In this document: in pieces, positions 32,894 to 44,411 of the stretch
How the letters are laid out: each line of letters opens with the position of its first letter
Position numbering within the stretch: position 1 is the stretch's first letter
Origin: Takakia lepidozioides
Lineage: Eukaryota; Streptophyta; Takakiopsida; Takakiales; Takakiaceae
Length of the DNA stretch: 64,000 bases
Assembly: GCA_030704615.1 (NCBI GenBank)
Contig: CM060732.1
Location: forward strand, 69,297,053-69,361,052
Direction of reading: 5' to 3'
Position numbers and translations under genes: made by a program
The notes under the pieces: model-generated
What the model saw: only the letters and a program-made list of their open reading frames with translations
Told to the model about the DNA's origin: nothing
The model's database searches: none

Positions 32894-33111
32894 ACATAAC
32901 TTCTTGAGATATCCTAACGACGGTAGAACGCAGAAAGAGTAGTCTCAATTGACTTGAGTGTTCCCCAAGACAATACTCCACATTTTGCCGACTACAACCA
33001 TCCAAGCTGAGCAACCGAAGGTGGGGCATTTTTGTGAACTCGCTCATCGTATTCGTCGATAAATTCGTTGTCGAGCCTGCCAATGACACGCCCTGCATAG
33101 AAATATCCACC
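32886..33111 (-). pseudogene. NB-ARC/LRR gene, start of the LRR exon
   Basis: The exon begins at 33111 after a TTTCATGCAG acceptor: VDISMQGVSLAGS, then NTMSEFTKMPHLRLLSLDGC, the usual bridge from ARC2 to the first LRRs (F.KM..LRLL). A frameshift near 32930 moves the continuation (SLGYLKKLCVLDLSHSPCLH) into the next frame. Confidence 0.75.
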
Positions 33112-33449
33112 TGCATGAAATTGGAACAAAGGCGTTAAAGGATGGGCTTAGGTATCCTTGACTCATATTCTAGATCCATTACTTGTTTAAGCATCGAATT
33201 GATACACATTGATTTTAGCAACACATGCTTCAGAAACTTGATTCTCGATGGCGAGTAATTAGACAACAAAGGTATGATATCCACACAATTCAGCAACGCT
33301 ACTCGTATAATAAAATACCAACTTCTACACTGTTGTATGATGCATCACCATAGGGCCCACCCTCGAGAGGGGGGTGGTAGCCTTTAGGCAAAGTGGCTCT
33401 TAGTTACGCCGGCTTCGGCCAGGGTCTTCTCTCTCTCTCTCTCATGCAT
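33112..33449 (-). other. Intron of the NB-ARC/LRR gene
   Basis: Non-coding, with a (CT)n run at 33428-33443. Its 5' end was the GTC that is now the target duplication of the gypsy element. Confidence 0.6.
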
Positions 33450-33454
33450 GACCT

Positions 33455-34427
33455 TGTTAGAGGACTGTAGGGGACTTAGACACTTATACGGGATCTGTAG
33501 GGTACCCTTAATTTTTGCACAGACTGAGACCAACAGGAGCCTTAGGGGTGACAGCAGCGCACTGTAGAGGGGGGTTACACAGCCAACACAGCCCGTCACA
33601 GTCGTCACAGCCAACACAGCCCGTCACAGTCGTCACAGCCCACACAGCCCGTCACAGTCGTCACAGTCGTCACAGCCCACACAGCCGACACAGCCCACAC
33701 AGCCCGTCACAGTCGTCACAGCAGACACAGCCCACACAGCCAGTCACAGCCCGACACAGCCAAACACAGCCAGTCACCGCTTGACACAGCTGTCACGATA
33801 ATAGGGAACGAAGAGTAGGACAGGGAACGACTGTGGGGAACAACACCTGTGAAGGGAACATGTTAGTTCACATACGACGGTTAGAGAGGGAAACGGTTAG
33901 AACCGCGGATAGGAGGATAAAGGGAGAAACGGGGAATGAAGGGGGATCATCATTATTCGGAGGGGGACTTCGGAGTCAGGCAGGAGCGGAGATCGGAGGC
34001 AAGAGATGGAGAGCACAAGAAGGAGAAAAGAGGATTAGTAGATGCTTGTTATATGCAAAGCTGTAGTGATATTGGAGAGCAGATTAGAGACATAATGGCT
34101 TCGGCCTGATACCTGATAAATCATAATCTGATACTTATACGATACAATCACACTGTGTAGAGAGATCTGAGAGAAGCTGTGGATTGAATGGTTGAGTGAA
34201 GGAAACCGATAGATTGATGAAGCAAACTGATACTTAATTATCAATGCCAAAGGTAGCTAAGATGAATGCGAAAAGGGAAACGCATAGGAAACACCCCCAT
34301 GATACACTAGCTGTAGGTCATGACTGATTGTTCTGCGCGGGCTGAGTACTTAGAGATTTCCAACTCTTCTATCTTGGAGTTTCCGCCTCGGATAGCGAAG
34401 GGATGGGTGAGTAAAAGCCGCGCGACA
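33455..34427 (+). repeat. 5' LTR
   Basis: 973 bp, TG...CA. It contains a CACAGCC(C)GTCACAGTCGT minisatellite at ~33575-33785. The 3' LTR is 1,038 bp, longer because of more minisatellite units. Confidence 0.92.
33575..33785 (+). repeat. Minisatellite in the 5' LTR
   Basis: Units of CACAGCC(C/A)(A)CACAGCCCGTCACAGTCGT, variable length. The 3' LTR has a longer array (45795-46080) and the solo LTR a different one (31510-31650). Confidence 0.85.
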
Positions 34428-35015
34428 TTTGGCGACCATACTGGGGACCTGGGACATGAACAACCAGATGTGACAGGCATCTGGTGGGATCATGGTGGTT
34501 GGACCATTAAAGAATTTGAAGTGAATCAAATTCCCTGTGGAACGAAGGAAGAAAGATTGTCCAAACAATTCTTTCAAAGGTTCTTGGAATTGCCAGACGG
34601 ATGTAAAGAAAATATTCTTAAACGAGTGCATGATGCTGATCCAGAATGGGGTCTGGAGAAAGGAGTGATAAAGATTTATCAGGTAGCCTGTAGAGGAAGA
34701 GCACGTTGGTTACCAACATTAGTTTATGTGATAGCGTTGCTATCCATTAAACGAGTAGAGTTTGAAGGCTGGGAAGAAAGAAAGGTGAATGTTTATACTC
34801 ATATGCATGAAGAGCTTGTACTGGTAAAGAATTGGATTCCAAAGGATATTTTGTGGATCAAACTCACACCAAGAACAGCTTTTCAGACTTGTTTGCCATA
34901 TGGTTATATGGTAACGGAGACTTCAAGTATAGCCAAGGGTGCATTGAAGCTTGAAAGAAACCCAGGCATATACGAGAGATATTACAGAAGAGAGTTTTGG
35001 TTATTGCCACATTAA
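34320..35015 (+). CDS. Leader ORF before gag
   Basis: 231 codons, first Met inside the LTR, open through the primer-binding site. The internal part (TKEERLSKQFFQRFLELPDG; VHDADPEWGLEKGVIKIYQ) looks coding. Two stops in the same frame separate it from gag, which starts 21 bases later at 35037. Unrecognised; translation start inside the LTR is uncertain. Confidence 0.45.
   Translation: MTDCSARAEYLEISNSSILEFPPRIAKGWVSKSRATFGDHTGDLGHEQPDVTGIWWDHGGWTIKEFEVNQIPCGTKEERLSKQFFQRFLELPDGCKENILKRVHDADPEWGLEKGVIKIYQVACRGRARWLPTLVYVIALLSIKRVEFEGWEERKVNVYTHMHEELVLVKNWIPKDILWIKLTPRTAFQTCLPYGYMVTETSSIAKGALKLERNPGIYERYYRREFWLLPH
34428..34450 (+). other. Candidate primer-binding site
   Basis: TGGCGACCATACTGGGGAC lies two bases after the 5' LTR. 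TGGCG... starts resemble tRNA-3'-end complements used by plant gypsy elements. The tRNA was not identified. Confidence 0.6.
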
Positions 35016-35036
35016 AAGAAATGAAAGACATGGGAC

Positions 35037-37068
35037 ATGAGTGATGAAAGAGAAGCTAGACGACAAAGATATTCATCAAAAAGAGAAAGCTATCTGAAAG
35101 CTAATTATCCATATCTTTGGGAGAGAGGAATAGACATAGGGGAATCATCTGGACCTCTCACACCATCAAGATCAAAAAGTGCATCACCTATACCGGAAGA
35201 ACTAGAGTTGGATGCCACTCCTTCTGTTTCTTTGCAAGAAAGATTAAGGGAATTGGTACAGGAAGAAGATCAATCACGAGGAGAAAGATCTGAGGTACAT
35301 CCTTGGATAAAAGATTTGACAGAAATCTTTGATAAGAGTTGGCATGGAACACCAAAAGCAGGAACTCCAGTTTCTGAAGCAGAAGATGAAGAAGGAGAAG
35401 AGGATGTGGCAGAGCCAACGGAGAGTTCAGACTCTCCAACACCATTACAGTTGAGTTACATGAGTGAAGAAGAAACCCAAGGGCAGAACTTGGAGGATGA
35501 AAACAGAGAGAAGAAATTAGAAGAGGAAGAATATGAAGAAGTAGACCCAACAGCTGAGGTTGAGACTACAACCAGGACATCCCAACCCGTTGGACCTGGA
35601 TCAAGTGGAGCACTTGGATCACAGGCCAACGAAGGTGTCGGCTCAGGGGGATCAGGCGGGCTGCCTGGATCTGGCTCTGGGGGACAGGGAGTGTGGGAAG
35701 TAGTGCAACTGAAGCTGGGAATACTGTGAATATCGTGGGACCAGAAGCAAGGAGTGCTCAGGGGCCACCACTTGGTGGAAGATCCACCACAAAAACAACA
35801 GGTCCAGAAGGACCAGCACCAGCAAGGGTGCCAGCACCTGTCAGTGGGCAGAAGGTAGGGCCACAGATGGCGTTACAACCAACAGGGGCAAAACCACCCT
35901 TTCCAATATATTCAGGAAAAGGGGATCCCGATGTACACATTAGCCAATTTGAGCACATGTGTATAGTGAACAATGAGAATGGCGATGATGCCAAGATGAG
36001 ACTGTTTCCTTGTTCACTTATCAAGAAAGCAAGTGAATGGTATGCAAGATTCCCTGATAATCATTTCCTAACCTGGAATGGCTTGAATACAGCATTTCGA
36101 AATAGGTTCAGGACAAGTAAAACTGAGGATGAAGTGTATGGAAGTTTACAACAGCTGAAGCAGAAGAAGCATGAAACTGTTGAAGAGTATATGGAGAAGA
36201 TGGAATTGATGATGAAAAAGCTGGCTGCAGTACCAGCGCCCGGTTTACAGAAGACTTGGTTTGTGAGTGGATTAAGACCAGAGTTGCAAAAGGAGTGGAT
36301 ATGTTACCCCATAATACAGTGGAGGAGGCATTTGAAACTGCGAACAGAATTGAGCAATTGGGAATGCTCAGGAGAGAGAAAAAAGAAGATGAGGACTCTG
36401 AGGATGAGTCAGATGAAGAAGAAGAGCAAGAACTAAAAAGAAAGAGTAAGAGAAAGGAGAAGTTGAAGAGGGATAACTATGAAAAAAAATTGGAAGAAAT
36501 CTTGAAGAAGTATGCCACAGAGGCTGCAACACATTGGAGGAAGGGTGTATGGTGTGCAAAGTGCCAGAATGAAGGCCATACCACCACAGAATGCCACATG
36601 AAGGAGAAACACTGTACTATCTGTAAAATGGATAACCATTCTACTGAGAATTGTTACTACAACAGAAGGACAGCTGCAAGAGAACCTAGGCAAGTAAGGG
36701 TGCATCAGGTGCAGCCCCAGCCAAGAAGAAATAATGATCAGGACCACTATGGTAGGTCTGGTGGTTATAACAATGGCATGGAAGGGAGAGGTAATTCAAG
36801 AGGGAATTACCAAGGAAATTCCAGAGGCAACTATCAGGGTAACCCAAGGGGAATTACCAGTCCGGGAATCAGGATTATAGAAATAATCCAAGAACAGACC
36901 AAGGGCGAGGACCCAATGGTGAAGAGCTATGTTACTATTGTAATCAGCTAGGACATCGCAAGGCAGCCTGTTCATTCTGGATAAGACACCAGAATGAGAT
37001 GAGAGCTCCTGTGAATGAGGGCCCAGTGGTGGCAGCTCACATGGTTAGGCCATGTGTTGTACCATAAG
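35037..37068 (+). pseudogene. gag: Gag (capsid and zinc knuckles), frameshifted
   Basis: MSDEREARRQRYSS starts an acidic N-terminal region with a Gly-rich end. The frame slips near 35700 into the capsid domain (retrotransposon gag type: HISQFEHMCIVNNE, then KKASEWYARFPDNHF, then EEYMEKMELMMKKL). It slips again near 36290 to reach two CCHC knuckles (CAKCQNEGHTTTEC and CTICKMDNHSTENC), and once more near 36900 to a third (CYYCNQLGHRKAAC). Capsid assembly and RNA packaging are the family roles. Confidence 0.85.
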
Positions 37069-37153
37069 TAAGTACAATGATAGTAACAAGAAGTAAAGCC
37101 AAACTAATACCTCCAGTAGAAGAGGAAAAGATGAGGATGGAAGTGGCAATGAT

Positions 37154-37903
37154 ATGCCTGAAGATGAAGAGACTTGGAAAGATGAGAAGGAACTGCACAA
37201 GGAAGTGGCAGATACTATAAGGGAAATGCAAAAGAGTACTGATATTCCTGTGGCAGATTCCTCTGATTCGGATGGAGAAAAAGAAGGGAGTGAGGAAGAA
37301 AGGAAAAAAGAAGATGCAGACATGCAAAGTAATGAAGAGACTTTGGCTGCAGTAATATGTCAGACCAAAGCAGAAATTACCATTGGACAGCTATTAGCTG
37401 TGGCACCTTATTGTAGGCACAGGCTGTACCAGGCAATCAATCGAATTGCCCAAGAGACAGGAAACACAGACCTGAACAGCAAGGTGACCAGTTATAATGT
37501 GAAGCCGGAAGGGCGAGAACCAGTCATGGACTTTGATGATTCTATGCCAGTAATCCAATTGAGAATTGGAAGCACAGAACTAACTGATGTACTGATAGAT
37601 GGTGGTTCTGGAGTAAATATCATGACAGACCAATTAAGGAAGAAGCTTGGTCTAAGTAACATGAAACCAGCCCCATTTACAGTAACAATGGCAGATCAAA
37701 GAAGTGTACAACCATTGGGATTAATAAGAGGAGTTAAGATACAGATACAGAAAATGATCTTTATGATCACAGTAACTGTATTAAAAATGGATGAAGTCAT
37801 GGAGGCTTACTCCTTATTATTGGGACGTCCGTGGCTGAAACAGGCCAGGGTATTCCATGACTGGAATTCTCAGTTACTAACTGTGCATAATGGGATGCAC
37901 TAG
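37154..37903 (+). CDS. Retropepsin-type aspartic protease region
   Basis: Acidic N-terminal half, then the protease: VLIDGGSGVNIM (D-G-G-S where D-T/S-G is typical), a flap region, and LLLGRPWLKQARVFHDW, the second conserved strand. Cleaves the Gag-Pol polyprotein in the family. Active Asp is present. Confidence 0.8.
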   Translation: MPEDEETWKDEKELHKEVADTIREMQKSTDIPVADSSDSDGEKEGSEEERKKEDADMQSNEETLAAVICQTKAEITIGQLLAVAPYCRHRLYQAINRIAQETGNTDLNSKVTSYNVKPEGREPVMDFDDSMPVIQLRIGSTELTDVLIDGGSGVNIMTDQLRKKLGLSNMKPAPFTVTMADQRSVQPLGLIRGVKIQIQKMIFMITVTVLKMDEVMEAYSLLLGRPWLKQARVFHDWNSQLLTVHNGMH

Positions 37904-38050
37904 ATACAAATTACCACAAAGAAATCTAGTAGATTACCTGCTACAAGAAGACCTCGAGGAGTCAGAGAGTATGACTGGAGAGGAGGACTGGATGAGGAGC
38001 AGGAAGCTACCCTATTTGCTGCACACCCAGAATGGGAGCAGGTTGCGGAG

Positions 38051-38476
38051 ATGCGGCTGGAAAGCCTAAGTTGTTTAAGAGGTATCTGCTGTGGTGTAGT
38101 GTCGGCAACACCAATTGAAGAGGAAACCAACTGTTACCCACCACATTTCTATGAAGAAAAGGAGGGAGAGATAGAAATCCTAGAAGAACCAGCCACTGTG
38201 AGCTTAAAGGATGAAGTGGTGACTGGTTGGACAATCACAGCTGATGAGCAGGTGAGAGAAGTAAATGTGGGAACTCAGGAGGAACCGAGAATGGTGAAAG
38301 TAGGAGCTGATTTGGAGCCGGAATTCTTCGAAGAAGCTAAAAGCTTGTTCATCAAATACAGAGATGTATTTGCTTGGAGCTATGAGGATCTAAAAGGGAT
38401 ACCACCTGAAGTCTGTCAGCATAAGATTGAACTGGAACCAGGGTCAGTACCAATCAACAGGCGAGGTATAGAATGA
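38051..38476 (+). CDS. Protease-RT linker region of pol
   Basis: Ends with the standard gypsy pre-RT segment ([20 protein letters not shown], then [15 protein letters not shown]). Its TGA (38474-38476) overlaps the ATG of the RT frame (38473-38475) as ATGA. The protein homology continues straight through (RR, then YRMNP in other elements), so a one-base deletion is more likely than a designed overlap. Confidence 0.7.
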   Translation: MRLESLSCLRGICCGVVSATPIEEETNCYPPHFYEEKEGEIEILEEPATVSLKDEVVTGWTITADEQVREVNVGTQEEPRMVKVGADLEPEFFEEAKSLFIKYRDVFAWSYEDLKGIPPEVCQHKIELEPGSVPINRRGIE

Positions 38477-41180
38477 ATCCCAACTACGCACAGAAGGTTG
38501 GAGAAGAGATAAAGAAGTTGGCTGAGGCTAAGTTTATATACCCAATAGAGTATACAACTTGGTTATCACCCATTGTTATAGTTCCAAAGAAGAATGGCAA
38601 GCTAAGAGTATGTGTGAACTATAAGAAGCTGAATGCTTGTACGAAGAAAGATCCTTTCCCTTTGCCATTCACAGAAGCAGTATTAGACACTGTGGCAGGC
38701 CATGAGATGTACTCATTCATGGATGGCTTCAGTGGTTATAATCAAGTGCAAGTGGCAGAAGAAGACCAAGGGAAAACAGCTTTCATCACAGACTGGGGGG
38801 CTTATGCATACAAAGTCATGCCCTTTGGACTTTGTAATGCACCAACGACCTTTCAGAGAGTGATAAGTGAATCTTTTCATGAGTATCTGGATGATTTCAT
38901 GCAGGTGTTTTTGGATGATTTCAGTGTGTACAGCTCTAAGAATGAGCACTTGCATAAATTGGAGTTATGCCTGGCCAGATGCAGGATGAGAGGTCTGGGC
39001 TTGAATCCAGAGAAGTGTACTTTCTGTGTGAACTCAGGGGTGCTTCTGGGACACATTGTGTGTAAGAAGGGACTTCTTGTGGATCCCAGGAAGACAGAGT
39101 CCATTAAAGTCTCTCCACCACCAGTGAATGTTAAGAGTTTAAGGAGATTCCTTGGGCAAACCAGTTATTACAGAAGATTTGTCAAAAGGTATGCACAAAT
39201 AGCAGCACCATTGAGCAAGCTTCTGAAGAAAGATGCAGTGTTTGCCTGGACAGCTGAATGTCAACAGGCGTTTGAGGAACTTACACTGTCAGTAACAACT
39301 ACACCTGTGCTGATTAACCCTCACTGGCATGTAGTATTTCATGTTCACTGCGATGCATCAGGAGAAGCGTTGGGTGCGGTGTTAGCCCAGAATGTTACAG
39401 GAAATATAGATTCACCTGTGTACTATGCTAGCCGATTGATGAACAGTGCTGAGAGGAACTATAGTACAACGGAAAGAGAAGCATTGGCAATGATTTATGC
39501 AGTCAAGAAATTCAGGCATTACCTATTGGGAAGAAAGTTTATGTTTTATGTGGATCACCAGGCTCTGATATATCTGGTGAACAAACCTTTGATAAGTGGA
39601 AGGATAGCGAGGTGGTTAATAATCTTGCATGAGTTTGAGTTCGAGGTTATTTACAAGCCTGGCCGTTTGCATCTTGTGGCAGATCATTTGTCACGACTAA
39701 CAACAGGAGAGGCCGCCACAGGAGTGGACGATCAGTTACCTGATGCGAGTTTATTTGTAATGGAGGTGCAAGGAAGTGCAGATGAATGGTTAGATTGGCA
39801 GTGGCCAATCAGATACTACCTTGCTCATGGTCAGTGCCCACCTAGTTATGGTAAGGAGCAGAGGAAGAGAATTGCTATCAGAGCTTTACCTTATACTATG
39901 GTAGGAAGCAGAATGTATAAGTTAGGACCTGATGGAGTACTAAAACGATGCTTGTACCACCATGAAGTAAATAAAGTCTTGGAGGAAGTTCATAAAGGAG
40001 TGGCTGGAGGTCATTTTGGAGAAGAGACTACCAGTAGAAAGATACTACTCGCAGGATACTGGTGGCCTACTTTGTTCAAAGATGTACATGAGTATTGTCA
40101 GAAGTGTGATGAATGTCAAAGGCTAGGACCTTTGCAGAGATCTGGAAGAATGGCCTTGCATCCTACAATGCCTACGGAACCATTTCAGAAATGGGGACTA
40201 GACTTTGTTGGACCAATTAATCCACCATCCAAGAATACACGAAACAGGTACATAATTACAGCCACTGATTATACTACAAAGTGGGTGGAAGCTAAAGCTT
40301 TGAGGGACAACACAGCCAAGTCCACAGCAAGGTTCCTGTACGAGAACATACTTACACGATTTTGGATGTCCCTTAGAATTTATCAGTGATCAAGGAAGTC
40401 ACTTCATGAATGAGACCATTGAGTTGTTGACTAAAGAGTTTATGATTGTGCATAGAAAGAGTACAACATATTACCCACAGGGTAATGGGCAGGCAGAGGC
40501 TACCAACAAAATACTATGTACTATCTTGGCTAAGATAGTCAATGCAAACAGAACGGATTGGGATACAAAGCTGCTGACAGCTTTGTGGTCATACAGGACT
40601 TCATATAAAGTCACAACTAAGTATACACCATTCCAATTAGTTTATGGTATGGAAGCCTTACTTCCAGTGGAATTCCTGTTACTACCATACGGAATGAAGA
40701 ATGGAGTGGGGAAAAGAATGGAATTGCAACTCCATCAAGGTCAGGAAACATGAATTATACCATGTGGAAGAAGTACGTGCTGATGCAGCTGATAATATGA
40801 CCAGAATTCAGATGAAGCGAAAGGAACAGTTTGATGAAGGCAAATTAAAGACTTTTAAGACGGGGGATTTGGTTCTATGGTTGCAGAAGAAAGGAAAGAT
40901 TCAAGCTTCTAAGCTTAAATCACCATGGAAAGGACCTTATGTCATACAAAAGATGTATGATAACAACACCGCCATGTTACAAACCATTAACAAAGAAATG
41001 CTGGGAAGAGTCAATGCAAATAAGTTGAAGGGTACAGTGGTATCCATGACAAACCCCTGCAGCATGATTTGCATGTTGAACCGCAAGAACAGTCCACGGG
41101 CTGCACCAGTGTTACGAACGGAGTATGGAACACTTGTCGCTAGGCCAGCATATACGACCAGGGTGGGCAAACAAACGTGA
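38473..41180 (+). pseudogene. pol: Reverse transcriptase - RNase H - integrase (frameshifted)
   Basis: [29 protein letters not shown], and FLDDFSVYS as the catalytic F/YxDD box. RNase [38 protein letters not shown]. Integrase: HHCC finger (VAGGHFGEE..., CQKCDEC), then D in WGLDFVGP, D in ISDQGSHF, E in GNGQAEATN. The frame breaks at ~40372, where one extra T in a T-run shifts integrase (frame ends 40389, resumes to 40753), and again near 40720, after which the C-terminal domain runs to 41180 (GDLVLWLQKKGK, KLKSPWKGPYVIQKM). No chromodomain visible. Confidence 0.92.
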
Positions 41181-41400
41181 ACACAGCCTATCACAGCCCG
41201 CCAAGGCGCAACACAGCCTATCACAGCCCGTCACGACGTGACACAGCCAACCACAGCCCGCACGGCGCACACCCACACCCTATAACAACCTACCACAGCG
41301 TGTCACAGCCTATCACAGCTTACCACAGTGCCATCACAGCCTATCACAGCGTAACACACAGTATGACACAGCCTGTCACAGCTCAACACAGCCTACTAAA
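41180..41400 (+). repeat. Internal CACAGCC-type minisatellite
   Basis: Repeats of CACAGCC(T/C)(A/G)(T/C)CACAGC, similar in wording to the LTR minisatellite but lying between integrase and the extra ORFs. Confidence 0.75.
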
Positions 41401-41421
41401 GTTACACCATCCATAGAATCA

Positions 41422-41921
41422 GTGACAAGTGGACACATAATAACTTCAGGAAAATGGATGACGGAAGAAGAAAACGGAAATTACTTTAAAAATAGACACG
41501 TGGAGGTCAGGGGTGCACACACAGCAGAGAATGAAGTGCAAGGACAGGTGTCAAAAAGAAAGAGGAAAAGAACGGCCGTCAAATGGGATGAAAGGCGGGC
41601 CCATTAATGAATACGGAAAAGGGAAACGGAACGAACGGCAAGTACAGAAAAGCGAATTCATGTCGCATGTGTGATCCTAGTGGACTATCCAACAGGGAAA
41701 GTCCACTAAAGAAGATAAAAGTTAAAATCCAGTCACAGCGGATACAGCCAATAGAAAACCAGAGAAATGATCAAGAAAATGGAAGGAAATTGAGCGCAAG
41801 AGGCGGCGTCGTTCTGAGTAACGGGCGTCTCGACAGGACAGGCCATAAATGCTATAACTTTGGAAACTATGGAGGAACTAACAGACTATACGCTCGCAAT
41901 ATTACTTACGCAGTGGCATAG
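41422..41921 (+). CDS. Two small ORFs joined by a TAATG overlap
   Basis: ORF 41422-41607 is basic (KRKRKRTAVKWDERRAH) and ends in TAA whose last A is the A of the ATG of ORF 41607-41921 (MNTEKGNGTNGKYRKANSCR). No domains. The same TAATG arrangement recurs at 43218 and 44411. Confidence 0.35.
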
Positions 41922-42194
41922 ACACGAAACGACAGAGCAGAGCTTTTCTCTTGAGCAATGCTTGCAAGCCCCCGCAGGCTTACAAGAGATTACCCATAGC
42001 TTTCTGCGGCAACCATACGTTTATGCTTTGTGCACTACAGGCATTCCTGCAGTTGTTACAGCCAAAGCAGTTCTGTGAGTCTAAGATGAAGAGAGTGAGA
42101 GGAATGGAGGAAATCAGGGTGAAGAGCACCACAATTTCTGCAGAAACAAACGATGGCTACCCCACAGGCGATAAGATGACTGGAGGAGCTGAGA

Positions 42195-42698
42195 TTGGAA
42201 GGATTGCAAAGCCTAGATTGGACACTACACCATAGACAGTACATGTTACAATTTTTGCAGAACTTTGAGCCAAGGACAGGAACAACAACGGTGAAGGGAG
42301 TTGAATTAATGATTACTCCCCTATACCTCCAGCAATTGTTTCAATTGCCAGCAGGTCAGGTGCATGTGGGAGAACACAGGGCAAGACTGCAAATAGGGGA
42401 CTTATTCCAAGAAGGGAGTTTCTTTAAAACTCAGGGTTATGCTTGTACCAAGGCTGTGTACCCAGGGTTAAAAGAGATAGGCCAGGTATTGAACGTTCTG
42501 ATTGCCCTGAAACAGAACCAACAATATTTGAGCAGATCCTTCACAGAGGAAATACTCAAAGGCCTGAAGGGACAGAGAGGTACAATGGGCGGACATAATG
42601 TACAACGCACTAGTAGAGGAGATGAAAAGATTACAAGGTACTACCGCAAAGTCTCCTATCATAGTGTCTGGCCCAATCATTGCTCAAATAATCCTTAA
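42195..42698 (+). CDS. Extra 3' ORF, plant-mobile-domain-like
   Basis: Reads LQFLQNFEPRTGTTTVKGVE, then ITPLYLQQLFQLPAGQVHVG. The pattern 'function word - ITP - small domain - LP' resembles the N-terminal part of retroelement-encoded plant transposon domains found after pol in Tat/Athila-type elements. That link is weak. The start is not fixed; the ORF is not Met-initiated at an obvious site. Confidence 0.4.
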   Translation: MEGLQSLDWTLHHRQYMLQFLQNFEPRTGTTTVKGVELMITPLYLQQLFQLPAGQVHVGEHRARLQIGDLFQEGSFFKTQGYACTKAVYPGLKEIGQVLNVLIALKQNQQYLSRSFTEEILKGLKGQRGTMGGHNVQRTSRGDEKITRYYRKVSYHSVWPNHCSNNP

Positions 42699-42933
42699 TT
42701 CTGCGCATACTTAATGCACAAAGAAAGGAAGGAAATGGGGAGTGTTTGAGCCAGAGAAACAACTGCATGGAAGAGCAAGGCTCTTCACACAGTGAGGGTG
42801 GACTAGCAGCACAACCCGAGACTAAGAGGCAGAGAAGGGGAAAGACTGTAGTGGCGGATCCACTGGCTTCACGGATTCCGCATGATAATGTTTCCCAAGC
42901 TCATGACCAGGAAGGGGCACGCAGCACAAAAGA

Positions 42934-43218
42934 ATGTTATTACTAGGAAGCAGGACCTTCAGAGAGGGAGGAGGAAGTTACTTCTGCATCACAGCCACAC
43001 AGCCACTTGAACGACTTGTTACAAGGTCACAAGTTATCCATGCAACTCAACCCGAAATAATTGATTTGGAAAGTGAAGGGATAGAGATTCCAACTACAGA
43101 GCAGATAGTGGCAGAAATAGAGAAAGGGGACCTTCTCTATGAATATTCTGGTCTGGTCAAGGAGACAGAAATCCCAGAGGTGCAACAGTTGCCCAAGGAA
43201 ATCCTGAGGTGCATATAA
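42934..43218 (+). CDS. Small ORF ending in a TAATG overlap
   Basis: 94 codons, acidic (IIDLESEGIEIPTTEQIVAE). The stop TAA at 43216-43218 shares its last A with the ATG of the coiled-coil ORF. Function unknown. Confidence 0.4.
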   Translation: MLLLGSRTFREGGGSYFCITATQPLERLVTRSQVIHATQPEIIDLESEGIEIPTTEQIVAEIEKGDLLYEYSGLVKETEIPEVQQLPKEILRCI

Positions 43219-44411
43219 TGCACACACCTGTGTTGGAGGTACCACAGACAGAAGGTCATGACACTGTAACACCAGTCATAGATGAAGTAGTTCAGGAAGA
43301 AAATCCGGTGGGACAATGGCCTGAATGGTTAGTGAGACATCATACTGTTGAAGATCGGGAGGAACAGCAGCAACCTCACCATGATGACCCTCAACAGGCA
43401 ATGCTGATGAGTTCCATAGGCAGGACACTTAATTTGTTGGGGACTTATGTCAAATCCCATGTTCCAATTACCCAATTGACAGCCTTGAAAGAGGAACTCA
43501 GGAAGGAGTTTGAGGCTCGACTTGCCACTGAGTGTGCAAACAAGGTCGATGAAGAGGTCACTCTCAAGATGAAGCAGGACTTGGGCAATACAGAAATGGC
43601 TTTGCAGTTGGCCAAGCAACAATTGATTGAGGCAAACCTCGCGCAAGACCAGTTGCACGAAGCACATAAACAACAGCTATACCAAATGCAGGTGCAGCAT
43701 GAAAGCAAGTTGCAAGAACTGAATGCACTACATACGGAGTTGCAGACAGTGCATAACAGGATGGCGATACAATGTGCTACATTTACAACTATGCTTGACC
43801 AATCAACAAAAGAAATAAACAGTCAAGCGGAAAAATGTACGAAGGCAGAAGAAGAGAATGTTGAGCAAATGAAGCTCATTGTCGATATGAAGAATACAAT
43901 CTGTCGCCATGAAGATACTTTCAAGCAATACAGGCAGAGGGAAGCTGATCAAGAGAAACACATCGTGGAGTTGCAACAAACCATCATGGCCAATAGAAAT
44001 GAAATCACGGTCAGTAACAAGGCTTCGAAGGAAGCCAATAATCTACTTGCTGCCTATGCGCAATTGGTTGAGCCACAGGCGAAGCGCATGGAGGCTTTAC
44101 AACAGCAGTTGGAATTGTACAAGCTAAGAGAAGAGCAAACTCTCAGGGGAACCACAAGCAGCTTGGTGGATAACAGCCTTATGCAGGTCTGGTTAGCACA
44201 AGGGCCAGTAGAGGGCAAAAGCCCACGGAAGCTCACCCAAAGAGAGATGAATGAGCTCAGACTGCAGGTGCAGAACATTGCCACAACTACTATAGACAAT
44301 GTCTATAGTAGGATAGCAGAGTTACAAGAGAATGTAGACGGACTCCAGACTCAAGTGGAAGACCTCACTTCAAACATCGACCAAGAGTCTATATCCCTCA
44401 CGAACAGCTAA
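43218..44411 (+). CDS. Coiled-coil ORF of the retrotransposon
   Basis: About 397 codons, intact. From residue ~90 to ~380 it is Gln/Glu/Lys/Leu-rich with heptad spacing (LQLAKQQLIEANLAQDQLHE), so a long coiled coil. No enzymatic motif, signal peptide or membrane span, so it is not an envelope. First ATG 43218, overlapping the previous stop; ends TAA 44409-44411 overlapping the next ATG. Confidence 0.6.
   Translation: MHTPVLEVPQTEGHDTVTPVIDEVVQEENPVGQWPEWLVRHHTVEDREEQQQPHHDDPQQAMLMSSIGRTLNLLGTYVKSHVPITQLTALKEELRKEFEARLATECANKVDEEVTLKMKQDLGNTEMALQLAKQQLIEANLAQDQLHEAHKQQLYQMQVQHESKLQELNALHTELQTVHNRMAIQCATFTTMLDQSTKEINSQAEKCTKAEEENVEQMKLIVDMKNTICRHEDTFKQYRQREADQEKHIVELQQTIMANRNEITVSNKASKEANNLLAAYAQLVEPQAKRMEALQQQLELYKLREEQTLRGTTSSLVDNSLMQVWLAQGPVEGKSPRKLTQREMNELRLQVQNIATTTIDNVYSRIAELQENVDGLQTQVEDLTSNIDQESISLTNS

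Noticed and set aside
33515-33784. His/Ser/Gln-rich ORF in the 5' LTR (and its twin at 45738-45944)
   Set aside because: It is only the translation of the LTR minisatellite and differs in length between the two LTRs.
33575-33785. CRISPR-like array
   Set aside because: Units are short, variable and without spacers; it is a minisatellite in a eukaryotic LTR.
38473-38476. ATGA overlap as a fourth translation-coupling site
   Set aside because: Protein homology runs through the junction, so a one-base deletion explains it better.
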